Source: Xiheibacterium sp038325765
Lineage (GTDB): Bacteria > Myxococcota_A > Polyangia > Nannocystales > Nannocystaceae
Assembly (NCBI GenBank): GCA_038325765.1
Contig: JBBQJI010000027.1
Location: forward strand, 33,062 to 97,061
Length of the DNA: 64,000 nucleotides
Direction of reading: 5' to 3'
The notes beneath the pieces were generated by a model. The model made no database searches, was not told the origin of the DNA, and saw only the letters and a list, made by a program, of their open reading frames with translations. Below, in pieces: positions 1 through 9,884 of the stretch; the stretch's first letter is position 1, and each line of letters begins with the position of its first letter. The position numbers and the translations under genes were made by a program.

Positions 1-2
1 AC

Positions 3-341
3 GGCGCGCCCGGCACCCGCGAGCACGACCTGGGCGGCAGCGCGCTGTGGTTCGTCGTCGCCTACTGGTCCAGCGGCCAGTGGCAGGGGCACCCTGTCGG
101 TCTCGCCATCGCGTATCTGGTGTTCTTCGCGATGCGCACCACCCATCGTCCGACGCTCATCTTCGCCGGAGCATTGGCGGCGGGCGGGCTCGCGGTCGAG
201 GCCACGATCTCCGCGACGGGCGCGTTCTACTACTGCCATCCCGACGTGCTCGGCCTGCCGCTGTGGCTGGGCGGGCTGTACCTGCACGGCGCACCGCTGG
301 CCTTGGCGATCTCCGCCGAGCTGCGCGAGCCGGCGGTCTGA
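3..341 (+). CDS. C-terminal part of an integral membrane protein (partial)
   Basis: The reading frame is open from the window edge to a TGA at 339-341, so the start lies outside. About 112 residues are visible, with three to four hydrophobic stretches (around ALWFVVAYW, GLAIAYLVFFAM, TLIFAGALAAGGLAV and the last 30 residues). The tail contains GAFYYCHPDVLGLPLWLGG, a Pro/Trp-rich loop between membrane segments. I do not recognise the family and give no function. The next gene points toward it, with about 50 bp between the two stops. Confidence 0.55.
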   Translation, partial: GAPGTREHDLGGSALWFVVAYWSSGQWQGHPVGLAIAYLVFFAMRTTHRPTLIFAGALAAGGLAVEATISATGAFYYCHPDVLGLPLWLGGLYLHGAPLALAISAELREPAV

Positions 342-389
342 ATCCCATGCAGGCCGTGCGAGCCCACAGCGCGTGGTTCGAGCCACGCT

Positions 390-1760
390 TCAGGTGAGCT
401 CGCGCTCGGCCCTGAGCACCGCGGGCGTCGGCGCCCGTTTGCGCAAGAAGACGTGGTGGAACCCGAACGCGAGCACGAACCAGCCGATGCCCGCGAACAC
501 CGATGGATCGCCACCTTGGGCGAGCACCGCGAGCACCCCGACGCTGACGAGCACATAGGCCACCGGCGTGACGGGGTAGCCCCAGGTGCGGTACGGCCGG
601 GCGAGCTTGGGCAGCTTGCGGCGCAGCACCATCACGGCGACGACCGTGAGCGAGCCGGTGATCAGCATCGCCGCCGAGGTGTACTTGAGCAACGCGTCGA
701 AGCCGTGGGTGAACACCAAGACGAGTGCGAGGCCCGCCTGCAGCCACAGCGCCACCGCCGGCGTGCCGAAGCGCCGGCTGATGGTGCCGGCCGCCGCGAT
801 ACATTGGCCCTCGTTGGCCATCGCGTAGGCGATGCGCGAGCCGGTGAGGATCGTACCGTTGAGCGAGCCGAGCATCGCCAGCAGGATCGACAGCGTCACC
901 GCGAAGCGACCGACCCCGCCGAACAGCAACCCGGCCGCGGCGGTGCCGGCTTCGCCGGTGTTCGCGAGATCGTCCATCGTGAACACCGACAGGAAACCGA
1001 GGCACAGGGCCAGGTAGAGCACCGTGACCAAGAGCGTGCCGCCGACCAGCGCGCGGGGCAGATTGATCGCGGGCCGCTCGATCTCGGCGCCGATGAAGAT
1101 CGCGGCGTTCCAGCCGGAGAACGCGAAGTACACCGGCAGCGAGGCGGCGGCCACGGCGGCGATCGACGGCACGACGAGGTTCTCGCCGGCACCCGAGAGC
1201 GCGCCGCCGCCGGTGCCCTGCACCAGCATCACCACCGCGGTGCCGACCAGCAGCACCACGACCGGCGTCATCGTCACCAACACCTGCAGCCGCCCGGAGA
1301 CGACCACGCCGATGTGGTTGACAGCGGTGAGCCCGACGATGATGACCACCGCCCACGTGGTGGCGGGATCGAGGCCCATGCTCTGCGGCCACGGGTAGCC
1401 CGCGCCCAAGATGATCGGCAGCTGGAACGCGGTGCCGACCGCCACCACCGCGAGGGATCCCGGGAACACCGCGAGCAGCTGCAGCCAGCCCGCCGCGAAC
1501 GCGAGTCCAGGCCCGTACGCCCTGCGCAAATAGGGATAGTCGCCGCCGGCCCGCGGCATCATCGCGCCGAGCTCCGCCACCGACAGCGCCCCGCACAGCG
1601 CCGTGAGGCCGCCCAGCAGCCACACCAGCAAGAATGCGCCGGGGCCCTCGACCTGCGCCGCGACCGAGGGCGGCGCGACGAAGATGCCGATGCCCAGCAT
1701 CGAGCCCGTCACCAGCGACATCGCGGCCACCGGTCCGAGGCGTGGGTTCGACGGGGTCAT
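390..1760 (-). CDS. APC-superfamily amino acid permease
   Basis: This 456-residue protein is a polytopic inner-membrane transporter of the amino acid-polyamine-organocation family, expected to import amino acids by proton symport or antiport. About twelve hydrophobic segments are visible. The first carries the family motif GSMLGIGIFVAPP, the unwound TM1 that binds the substrate backbone in this family. The frame stays open upstream, but the ATG at 1760 gives the usual N-terminus directly before TM1, and a TACCGT box lies 12 bp upstream (1773-1778). It is divergent from the BamD-like gene. Substrate is unknown; length and topology fit the LAT/EAT-type permeases. Confidence 0.85.
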   Translation of the reverse strand: MTPSNPRLGPVAAMSLVTGSMLGIGIFVAPPSVAAQVEGPGAFLLVWLLGGLTALCGALSVAELGAMMPRAGGDYPYLRRAYGPGLAFAAGWLQLLAVFPGSLAVVAVGTAFQLPIILGAGYPWPQSMGLDPATTWAVVIIVGLTAVNHIGVVVSGRLQVLVTMTPVVVLLVGTAVVMLVQGTGGGALSGAGENLVVPSIAAVAAASLPVYFAFSGWNAAIFIGAEIERPAINLPRALVGGTLLVTVLYLALCLGFLSVFTMDDLANTGEAGTAAAGLLFGGVGRFAVTLSILLAMLGSLNGTILTGSRIAYAMANEGQCIAAAGTISRRFGTPAVALWLQAGLALVLVFTHGFDALLKYTSAAMLITGSLTVVAVMVLRRKLPKLARPYRTWGYPVTPVAYVLVSVGVLAVLAQGGDPSVFAGIGWFVLAFGFHHVFLRKRAPTPAVLRAERELT

Positions 1761-1929
1761 GCGGGCGGCGGTACGGTAGCGTGAAAGCCCGTGGGGTCCC
1801 CCGAAATCGGCGAGAAACCCAGGGCGGGCGGGGGACTCGATGGCGAAGACGCCGCGCCGCCCCGATTTCGTCCCCACGCCTTGCCCAGGGACGATCGTCC
1901 GCCACGATCCCCGCTCGTCCCGGGCTGCG

Positions 1930-1959
1930 TTGACACTGCGGCGTGGCGCGCCGTACCGT
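1930..1959 (+). promoter_or_regulatory. Candidate promoter, TTGACA-N18-TACCGT
   Basis: A perfect -35 hexamer TTGACA (1930-1935) is followed after exactly 18 bp by TACCGT (1954-1959). The downstream ATG at 1971 is 11 bp past the -10 box, so the RNA would begin only a few bases before it. The same arrangement recurs at several genes in this window. Confidence 0.5.
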
Positions 1960-1970
1960 GCGCGCGCAGC

Positions 1971-3206
<1,236 letters not shown>

Positions 3207-3230
3207 TCACGGCGCGACCGAGGAGGCCCC

Positions 3231-3941
3231 ATGGACCCGCTCATCAAGCATCACCTGGTCGTCGGCCGCGAATACTACCTCACCGGCGAGTACGCCAAGG
3301 CGCGCGAGCACCTCGAGGCGGTGCTGCGGGTGCACGACGACTACGCCGACGTGCACAACATGATGGGCGTGATCCTCTACGAGGCCGGCACATCACCCGA
3401 GGCCTGCGCGGCGTTCGAGCGCGCCCTCGCGTTGAATCCCCGCTACACCGAGGCCGCCCTCAACTTGTCGGTCTGCTACAACGAGCTCGGACGCTACGAC
3501 GACGCCAAGCGGGTCTACACCCAGGTCTACGGCTCGTCCGACAGCGGGGATCTCGACCAGCTCGACGCCTACGCGCGCGGCAAGATCGCGAACATGCACC
3601 GCGACATCGGCGATGCATACGTCGGCGTCGGCCTGCTCGACCATGCGGTCAAGGAGTACCGCAAGGCGCTGCAGCTGTGCCCGACGTTCGTCGACATCCG
3701 TACCAAGCTCGCGACGGTGCTCCGCGACGCGGGCCGCATCGACGACGCCCTCGACGAACTCATCGCGATCCGCGAGCTCGCGCCCGACTACCTGCAGGCG
3801 CGGGTGCAGCTCGGCATCACGCTGTGGCGCGCCACACGGATCGCAGAGGCGCGGATCGAGTGGCAGTTCGTGCTCGACCACGACCCGAGCAATCGCAGCT
3901 GCCGCGTGTACCTCGGCATGACCGGCGACGCGCCGAGCTGA
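3231..3941 (+). CDS. Tetratricopeptide repeat protein
   Basis: This 236-residue soluble protein consists almost wholly of TPR units (EYYLTGEYAKAREHLEAVL, AACAAFERALALNPRYTEAA, HAVKEYRKALQLCP, DALDELIAIRELAPDY), about six in all, and lacks a signal peptide. TPR proteins are protein-binding scaffolds, so a specific partner cannot be named. It sits 24 bp after the BamD-like lipoprotein, with a GAGGAGG ribosome site just before its ATG, and overlaps the truD start by one base (TGATG). This suggests a shared transcript. Confidence 0.8.
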   Translation: MDPLIKHHLVVGREYYLTGEYAKAREHLEAVLRVHDDYADVHNMMGVILYEAGTSPEACAAFERALALNPRYTEAALNLSVCYNELGRYDDAKRVYTQVYGSSDSGDLDQLDAYARGKIANMHRDIGDAYVGVGLLDHAVKEYRKALQLCPTFVDIRTKLATVLRDAGRIDDALDELIAIRELAPDYLQARVQLGITLWRATRIAEARIEWQFVLDHDPSNRSCRVYLGMTGDAPS

Positions 3942-5116
3942 TGGACACGGCGCCCGACGACGCGCCTGCCGTGGACGAATCCCTGCGCGCCCGCGTGCTC
4001 GAGCCGCCGTTGCTCACGGCCGCGCTGCCGGGGATCGGCGGCCGCATGCGCGCCTGCGCCGACGACTTCGTCGTCGAGGAGATCCCCGCCTATCCGCCCG
4101 ACGGTGGTAACCCCGGCGCGGGGGGGCCGACCAACGGCTGGCTGATGCTGCAGCTCGACAAACGCGGCCTGTCGACCGAGGACGCCCTCCGTATCCTCGC
4201 CAAGGCGCTCGGTGTTGCGCCGTCCGACATCGGCTTCGCCGGCCGCAAGGATCGCGACGCCCGCTCGCGCCAGTGGATCAGCGTGCCCGCCCGTGTGGGC
4301 CCACGCCTCGCCGGCCTGTCGCTGCCCGACATCGTCTTGGGCCCGGCCCATGCCCACTCCCACAAGCTGCGCATCGGCCATCTGCACGGCAATCGCTTCG
4401 ACGTCGTCATCCGCGAGCTCGCGTGCACGCAGCCCGTCGCGGAGCAGCGCAGCGCGGCCAAGCTCGCCGCGATCGAAGGCGCCGGCGGCCTGCCCAACGC
4501 CTTTGGCCCCCAGCGCTTCGCCGACGGTGGCAAGGGCGTGGGGCTCGGGCTCGCGGCGATGCGCGGCGGCCGGGGCGGCGCCCGCGGCAACATGACGGTG
4601 GCGGCGGGCCAGGCGGCCCTTTTCAACCTCTACATCGCGCTGCGGGCCGAGCGCGGCCTGCTGCGACGCGCACTCGTCGGCGACGTGCTGAAGAAGACCG
4701 AGACCGGTGGCCTGTTCGTGTGCACCGATGCGGTGCTCGACGACACACGACTCGCGGCGGGCGAGATCGCCATCACCGGTCCGATCTTCGGCAGCCGGAT
4801 GATGGCGCCGCCGCAGGACACGCCCGCCCACGCGCTCGAGCGCGAGGTCCTCGGCACCGCGGGCGTCGACGCGCAGGCACTCGGTGCGCTCGGCCGCGCC
4901 GCCCTGGGCACACGGCGTGCGCTCCAGGTGCACGTCGTCGGCTGTGCGATGGGCGACGCTCCGGCCCAAGGCCCGCTCGCCGCCGGCCTGCGCGTCACGT
5001 TCGAGCTGCCTTCGGGGAGCTTTGCGACGGCGCTGTGTCGCGAGCTCCAGCACGGCGCCCCATCGACCGCAGCAGACACCACAGCCGCAGACACCACAGC
5101 CGCAGCGACACGCTAG
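3941..5116 (+). CDS. truD: tRNA pseudouridine(13) synthase TruD
   Basis: TruD isomerises uridine 13 of tRNA-Glu to pseudouridine in the cytoplasm. The 391-residue protein has the diagnostic motif GRKDRDA with Asp104 as the predicted nucleophile (E. coli Asp80), preceded by DFVVEEIPAYPP near the N-terminus and followed by NAFGPQRF, the conserved NYFGxQRFG block with Asn-Ala in place of Asn-Tyr. The C-terminal end matches the family pattern LPSGSFATALCREL. Length is slightly above E. coli TruD because of loops and a Thr/Ala-rich tail (AADTT repeated). Start is ATG overlapping the TPR gene's stop, so translational coupling is likely. Confidence 0.93.
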   Translation: MDTAPDDAPAVDESLRARVLEPPLLTAALPGIGGRMRACADDFVVEEIPAYPPDGGNPGAGGPTNGWLMLQLDKRGLSTEDALRILAKALGVAPSDIGFAGRKDRDARSRQWISVPARVGPRLAGLSLPDIVLGPAHAHSHKLRIGHLHGNRFDVVIRELACTQPVAEQRSAAKLAAIEGAGGLPNAFGPQRFADGGKGVGLGLAAMRGGRGGARGNMTVAAGQAALFNLYIALRAERGLLRRALVGDVLKKTETGGLFVCTDAVLDDTRLAAGEIAITGPIFGSRMMAPPQDTPAHALEREVLGTAGVDAQALGALGRAALGTRRALQVHVVGCAMGDAPAQGPLAAGLRVTFELPSGSFATALCRELQHGAPSTAADTTAADTTAAATR

Positions 5117-5223
5117 CCAGCGCCGCGGCGCCCAAACCGCATTCGCAACGCGATCGCGGGCAACCGACAACCCGGGCTGGTTGCTCTCCACCCTTTGGGC
5201 TAACTTCCCCGGCGCGTCCAGCC

Positions 5224-5871
5224 ATGAATCTCACACAGAAGTTTCTGCAATTCGCGCTGGTCGGCGCCGAGTGGGTGCTGTGGCTTCTGGTCGTGCTCAG
5301 CGTGATCAGCGTCTACGTGATGCTCGAGCGCTTCCTGTTCTTCCGTCAGATCGTAGGGTCCGACGCCGCCATCCGCCGCAACGTGCTCGCGGCGCTCGCC
5401 GAGCGTGAGCACGCGAAGGCGCTCGCGTTGGTCGCCGGCTCACCGGGCTCGGGTGCCCGCATCGTCGCCCAGATGCTCGAGAACGAGACCCGTGGCCCAG
5501 TAGCGGTCGAAGCCGCGCTCAACGCGACCCGCAGCGAAGAGAAGCTCCGGCTCGAGCGCAACCTGGCATTTTTGGGCACGCTCGGCGCCAACGCCCCGTT
5601 CATCGGCTTGTTCGGCACGGTGCTCGGCATCATCCGCGCCTTCAAGGACCTCGCGACCGCGGGCCTACAGGCCGGCGGAGAGAGCTCCGAAGCGGTCATG
5701 GCCGGCATCTCGGAGGCGCTGGTCGCCACCGCGGTCGGTCTGCTCGTCGCGATCCCGGCCGTCGTCGCCTACAACCTGTTCCAACGCCGCGTGAAGCGGA
5801 CGATGGGGGAGGCCGAGTCCTTCGCCCAGAGCGCGCTCGGCCTCATCGTCGCGGACAAGGCGGAGGACTGA
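5224..5871 (+). CDS. exbB: ExbB/TolQ-type proton-channel subunit
   Basis: ExbB forms the pentameric inner-membrane ring which, with ExbD, converts the proton gradient into force applied to TonB (or TolA). The 215-residue protein has three membrane segments: near residues 14-34, near 115-138 (LGTLGANAPFIGLFGTVLGI) and near 160-182 (ISEALVATAVGLLVAIPAVVAYN). These last two are the MotA/TolQ/ExbB signature and line the channel. It starts 107 bp after truD and is followed after 2 bp by exbD, then tonB, so a TonB rather than a Tol assignment is favoured. TolQ cannot be excluded on sequence alone. Confidence 0.88.
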   Translation: MNLTQKFLQFALVGAEWVLWLLVVLSVISVYVMLERFLFFRQIVGSDAAIRRNVLAALAEREHAKALALVAGSPGSGARIVAQMLENETRGPVAVEAALNATRSEEKLRLERNLAFLGTLGANAPFIGLFGTVLGIIRAFKDLATAGLQAGGESSEAVMAGISEALVATAVGLLVAIPAVVAYNLFQRRVKRTMGEAESFAQSALGLIVADKAED

Positions 5872-5873
5872 CG

Positions 5874-6302
5874 GTGGCCGGCGGCACAGTCGACGACGAC
5901 GACGAGATCACCGGCATCAACGTGACGCCGCTGGTCGACATCACCTTGGTCTTGCTCATCATCTTCATGGTGACCACCAGCATCATCAGCAACGCCGAGG
6001 GCCTGCAGATCGCCAAGCCCGAGGCGTCGACAGGCGAGAAGCTCGAGGACACGAGCATCATGCTGGTGTGCGCCGCCGACGGCACCGTGCAGGTCGACGG
6101 CGTCACCATCGAGACCGACGCCGCGATCATCGACAAGCTCACGGACAAGCTGGTCGAAGACCGCAACCTCCAGGGCATCGTGCAGTGCGACGAGCGGGCC
6201 GAGGTCGGCCAGATGGTCCACCTCATCGATCTGATGCGCGACGCCGGCATCAAGAAGTACGCGATCGCGACGAAGAAACCGGCCGCAGCGGACGGCGGCT
6301 GA
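5874..6302 (+). CDS. exbD: ExbD/TolR-type biopolymer transport protein
   Basis: This 142-residue protein has one N-terminal membrane helix and a periplasmic domain, as in ExbD. The helix carries the essential proton-conducting acid in PLVDITLVLLIIFMV (Asp22; Asp25 in E. coli ExbD). The domain after about residue 45 has the ExbD pattern up to VGQMVHLIDLMRDAGIKKYAIATKK. It starts with GTG two bases after exbB, so the two are translated together. The tail is Lys/Ala-rich. Confidence 0.88.
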   Translation: MAGGTVDDDDEITGINVTPLVDITLVLLIIFMVTTSIISNAEGLQIAKPEASTGEKLEDTSIMLVCAADGTVQVDGVTIETDAAIIDKLTDKLVEDRNLQGIVQCDERAEVGQMVHLIDLMRDAGIKKYAIATKKPAAADGG

Positions 6303-6311
6303 GCGCACTCG

Positions 6312-7157
6312 ATGCTGCCCGAACGCGCCGAGAACGGACTCGACCCGACCACCGGGATCGTGCTCGCGATCGCGTTGCACGTCGGTGCGTTCTTCGCGAT
6401 GGGTTGGATCGATCCCGCCGAGCCACCGCCGCCCGACCTCATCGAATTCGAGATCGCGACCGCGCCGCCTGAGCCCGAGCCGCCAGAGCCCCCCGAGCCC
6501 CCGAAGCCCCCAGAGCCCGAGGTCACGCCCGAGCCCCCAGAGCCCGAGGTCACGCCCGAGCCCGAGGTGAAGCCACCCGAGCCCGAGCCGCCGAAGAAGC
6601 CGCCGCCGAGGCAGCCGAAGCCGCCGCCGTCCAACGACCCACCGCCGGCCGATGACAACCCCGATCCGGCGCCGGCGCCCAAGCGCTTCGACCTGCCGGC
6701 CTCGGCCCTCGTGCCGAGCACAGGCGGCGGCGTGAACGTGACGCCGGGCACCGGCGGCGCGAGTTCGGGCAGCAACGCCGGATCGCCCGGGGGCAGCGGC
6801 ACGCGCCCCGGCACCGGCAACAACCCCACCGGCACCGGTCCCAAGCCGGCCGGACCGTCGTGGGCGCCGCGCGGCGATCTCTACATCGCCCAGCAGCCGC
6901 GGGTCGTCCGCGTCCCCGAGCTCGAGTGCCCCGCCGTCGCCGAGCGGCAGGTCGCGGGCACCGTCGTCTTGCTCGTGCAGGTCCAACGTGACGGCAAGGT
7001 GCGTAGCGCCAAGCCGACGAAGAAGATGGGCTTTGGCTGCGACGAGATCGCCCGCAAGGCGCTCATGGGTGCCAAGTTCGCGCCCGCGGTCGGCACCGAC
7101 GGCAAGACCGCCGACTACGAGCTGCGCTACGAGTACGTGTTCGAGCTCCGCGACTAG
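6312..7157 (+). CDS. tonB: TonB-type energy transducer
   Basis: TonB spans the periplasm and pulls on outer-membrane receptors using ExbBD energy. The 281-residue protein has a single N-terminal membrane segment (GIVLAIALHVGAFFAMGW), then a Pro/Glu/Lys-rich spacer (about residues 38-125), then a Gly/Ser/Thr-rich stretch, and a C-terminal domain (about 185-281) with the TonB pattern GTVVLLVQVQRDGKVRSAK and YELRYEYVFEL. The HxxxF-like helix residues and position after exbBD support the call. The two low-complexity linkers in series are longer than in enteric TonB. No TonB-dependent receptor gene lies nearby, so the cargo is unknown. Confidence 0.8.
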   Translation: MLPERAENGLDPTTGIVLAIALHVGAFFAMGWIDPAEPPPPDLIEFEIATAPPEPEPPEPPEPPKPPEPEVTPEPPEPEVTPEPEVKPPEPEPPKKPPPRQPKPPPSNDPPPADDNPDPAPAPKRFDLPASALVPSTGGGVNVTPGTGGASSGSNAGSPGGSGTRPGTGNNPTGTGPKPAGPSWAPRGDLYIAQQPRVVRVPELECPAVAERQVAGTVVLLVQVQRDGKVRSAKPTKKMGFGCDEIARKALMGAKFAPAVGTDGKTADYELRYEYVFELRD

Positions 7158-7201
7158 TGCCGCGCGGCACGCGGCTCCCGCCCTCGGGCGCGATGGCCCG
7201 T

Positions 7202-7231
7202 TTGACGGCGAGCACACGCGGCGGCTACCGT
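7202..7231 (+). promoter_or_regulatory. Candidate promoter, TTGACG-N18-TACCGT
   Basis: TTGACG (7202-7207), 18 bp, TACCGT (7226-7231), then only 8 bp to the ABC ATPase start codon at 7240. Transcription would start one or two bases before the ATG, implying a leaderless message for the ABC pair, separate from the tonB transcript. Confidence 0.5.
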
Positions 7232-7239
7232 CCGCCTCG

Positions 7240-7980
7240 ATGATCCGCGTCCGCGGGATGCGCAAGTCGTACAGGACCGGGAAGCTGGTCAACGAGGTCC
7301 TGCGCGGCGTCGACTTCGAGGTCGACCACGGCGAGTTGGTGTCGATCGTCGGGCCCTCTGGATCGGGCAAGAGCACCCTGCTGCACGCGGTGGGTGGGCT
7401 CGATCGTGACTACGAGGGCTCCATCGAGGTCGACGGCCGCGACCTGCGGAGCCTCTCGGACGACGCGCTGTCCGACTACCGCAATCGCAGCGTGGGCTTC
7501 GTGTTCCAGTCGTTCTACCTGCTGCCCCACCTCACGGTACTCGAGAACGTCGCGTTGCCGGCCGTGTTCACCCGCGGCACGCAGCGGCTCGGCGACGCCG
7601 CGGCCACGGCCCGCGCCCGCGAGGTGCTCGAGCAGGTCGAGCTCGGCGCGCGCACCGACAGCACCCCGACGATGCTGTCGGGCGGCCAACGCCAGCGCGT
7701 CGCGATCGCGCGGGCCCTGTTCAACCGCCCCACGCTGATGCTCTGCGACGAGCCCACCGGCAACCTCGACAGCAAGATGGGCGCCCAGATCCTCGCGCTG
7801 TTCCACGCGCTCAACCGCGACGCCCACATCACCGTGATGATCGTGACCCACGACTCGCGGATCTCGGCGGCGACCCCACGCACGCTCCGCGTCGAGGATG
7901 GCGCGCTGCACGACGAGCGCCGCGAGCTGGGGCCGCCGGTGCCTTCGGCCGCGGTCGTGCCCGCTGCGGAGGCACCATGA
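7240..7980 (+). CDS. ABC transporter ATPase of the MacB/LolD class
   Basis: This 246-residue ATPase would power the permease encoded next. It shows Walker A (GPSGSGKST, about residues 40-48), the Q-loop (VFQSFYLLPHLTVLENV), the signature LSGGQRQRVAIARAL, Walker B (LMLCDEPTGNLDS) and the H-switch (VTHDSRIS). DEPTGNLDS is characteristic of the MacB/LolD/FtsE class, which do mechanotransmission rather than classic substrate translocation. The stop overlaps the permease start by ATGA. Function could be lipoprotein release, export of a peptide or antibiotic, or septal signalling; the sequence does not decide. Confidence 0.9.
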   Translation: MIRVRGMRKSYRTGKLVNEVLRGVDFEVDHGELVSIVGPSGSGKSTLLHAVGGLDRDYEGSIEVDGRDLRSLSDDALSDYRNRSVGFVFQSFYLLPHLTVLENVALPAVFTRGTQRLGDAAATARAREVLEQVELGARTDSTPTMLSGGQRQRVAIARALFNRPTLMLCDEPTGNLDSKMGAQILALFHALNRDAHITVMIVTHDSRISAATPRTLRVEDGALHDERRELGPPVPSAAVVPAAEAP

Positions 7981-9410
7981 GCGGCCTGCGCAGGGTGATC
8001 GCCGCCGATCTGCAGCGCAGCCGCAGCCACTTCCTGCTGGCATCGATCGGCATCGTCGTCGGCATCGCGACCTTCACGTTCTTCATCGCGCTTTCGCAGG
8101 GCGTCCGCGCGGTCGTGCTCGGCCGCATCTTTCCCCTCGATCAGCTCGAGGTGGTGCCCAAGAGCCTCGACATCGCGATCGGCCCCCTCGCGATCGGCAC
8201 CAGCACGCTGGGCGGCGATGTGATCGACGACGCCCGCGTCCGCCAGATCAACGCGCTGCCGGGCGTCGAGACCGTGTACCCGAAGATGCGCCTCACGGTG
8301 CCTGCGATCGCGCTGGGCGGCGAGTCGCTGCTCGGCGCCGATCTGCGCTCGGAGATCGTCGCCGACGGCATCGAGCCGGCCCTGGTGGCGGCGGACGTCG
8401 GCGCGGGCTTCGAGTTCCGAGATTTCGACGCCGAGCCCGGCACCCCGAAAGCCTGCACGACCGACGACGAGTGCGGCGAGCGGCGCTACTGCGGCGCGCC
8501 GGCTGGCACCCGGCTCGAACGCAAGAGCCGCAACGACGACACCGGCCGCGTCCCCGAGGGCACCGCCACCGTCTGCCGCGACTACGTGCCGGTGCTCGCC
8601 TCGGAGCACGTCGTCGAGCTGTACAACGGCGCGCTGCGGCGGGCTCACGGCTTCCCCAAGCTCGTGCCCGACTCGGTGCTCGGCTTCACGTTCGAGCTGG
8701 TCATCGGATCGTCGATGGTCGGCGCCTCGAACAAGGGTCACCTCGTCCGTGAGCGCGCCATGCTCGTGGGCTTCTCGCGCAAGGCGATCGCCCTGGGCCT
8801 CACCATCCCCCTGGGCTACGTGCGGCGGCTCAACGTCGACTTCGGCCAGCCCGAGGACGCCCAGCGCTACCACTCCGTGGTCGTCATGGTGCCGAACAAG
8901 AACGACGTCGCGGCGGTCGCCAAGGGCGTCTCCGATCTCAACCTCGTGGTCGCGGACACCGGGGCCGAGCAGGCCGCGCTGCTCATCGCGATCTTCACGC
9001 TGATCTTCGCGCTGGTCAGCGCCGTCATCGTCGGCATCGCGGCAGTCAACATCATGCACGTCTTCTTCATGCTGGTGTACGAGCGTCAGCACGAGATCGG
9101 CATCATGCGGGCCATCGGGGCCCGCCGCGGTGACATCACGCGCATCATCATGGGCGAGGCGGCGAGCCTGGGCTTCGTCTCCGGTCTCGCCGGCGTCGCC
9201 CTGGCGTTCGGCGCGAGCTTCGGCTTCGATTGGATCTCGCAGACCTACGTGCCCGACTTCCCGTACAAGCCCGAGACCTACTTCGAGTTCCCGTGGTGGC
9301 TGCTCCTCGCGGCGCTCGCCTTCGCGGTGAGCTTCTGCATCCTCGGCGCGTTCCTGCCGGCGCGCCGTGCCGCCCGCATGGAGCCGGCGGCGGTGCTGTC
9401 CGGGCACTGA
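7977..9410 (+). CDS. FtsX/MacB-like ABC permease with a Cys-bearing periplasmic domain
   Basis: This 477-residue permease has one N-terminal membrane helix (residues about 20-42), a large periplasmic domain (about 45-325) and three C-terminal helices (about 330-475) with the FtsX pattern VYERQHEIGIMRAIGARRGDI and the closing ARMEPAAVLSGH. This is the MacB/LolC topology. The periplasmic domain has an unusual insert near residues 160-200 with Cys spaced C-x5-C-x5-C-x27-C, of the type CTTDDEC, suggesting disulfides. It is translationally coupled to the ATPase (ATGA overlap). Substrate is unknown. Confidence 0.88.
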   Translation: MSGLRRVIAADLQRSRSHFLLASIGIVVGIATFTFFIALSQGVRAVVLGRIFPLDQLEVVPKSLDIAIGPLAIGTSTLGGDVIDDARVRQINALPGVETVYPKMRLTVPAIALGGESLLGADLRSEIVADGIEPALVAADVGAGFEFRDFDAEPGTPKACTTDDECGERRYCGAPAGTRLERKSRNDDTGRVPEGTATVCRDYVPVLASEHVVELYNGALRRAHGFPKLVPDSVLGFTFELVIGSSMVGASNKGHLVRERAMLVGFSRKAIALGLTIPLGYVRRLNVDFGQPEDAQRYHSVVVMVPNKNDVAAVAKGVSDLNLVVADTGAEQAALLIAIFTLIFALVSAVIVGIAAVNIMHVFFMLVYERQHEIGIMRAIGARRGDITRIIMGEAASLGFVSGLAGVALAFGASFGFDWISQTYVPDFPYKPETYFEFPWWLLLAALAFAVSFCILGAFLPARRAARMEPAAVLSGH

Positions 9411-9440
9411 CGCGCGCCGCGCCGAGCGCAGACCCGCGGA

Positions 9441-9884
9441 CTAGCGCGGCAAGGTCTGATTCGAGTTGGCCTCGACGCAGTGCACGCAGCCTTCTTGGGC
9501 TTCGCGGCACTCGTTGCGGGCCTCGCGACACAGCCCCTGATAGGCGCCGTCGTCGGGGTGATCGTCGGCGAGGTCGCAGAGTTTTTCCTGCACGCTGCAG
9601 ATGCTCGTCGCGAGCTCGCAGAGCTCCTCGCACTTGCCGGCGTCGGCCGCAGCGGCCGGCCGCAGGTTGCGCTCGCGACCGACGAGCGCGTCGAGGCGAC
9701 CGCTCAGCTCGGCCATGCCCTCGCCCTCGGTGGCGCCTTGAGGATCGGGCCCGGCACCGACGGGATCACCGGTCGTCGGGGAGACCGTGCCGCTACCCGC
9801 CTGGGGACCACACGCCATCCCGAGCACCGCGCACACGAGCGCGCGCACGAGCCTCGGGCCCCTCGTTAGTCGCGTCGCCGTCAT
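9441..9884 (-). CDS. Cysteine-rich lipoprotein of unknown function
   Basis: This 147-residue protein has a signal peptide ending in GMAC, so it is predicted to be lipid-anchored. The mature part is first low-complexity (Gly/Thr/Pro/Asp) and then has a Cys-rich C-terminal half: CEELCELATSIC, KLCDLADDHP, GLCREARNEC, GCVHC, nine cysteines or so with regular helical spacing. Such helical Cys-rich domains are frequent in myxobacterial lipoproteins (recollection, not checked), but no function is known to me. The start overlaps the end of the next upstream gene (ATGA), placing it last in the ECF sigma cassette. Confidence 0.65.
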   Translation of the reverse strand: MTATRLTRGPRLVRALVCAVLGMACGPQAGSGTVSPTTGDPVGAGPDPQGATEGEGMAELSGRLDALVGRERNLRPAAAADAGKCEELCELATSICSVQEKLCDLADDHPDDGAYQGLCREARNECREAQEGCVHCVEANSNQTLPR

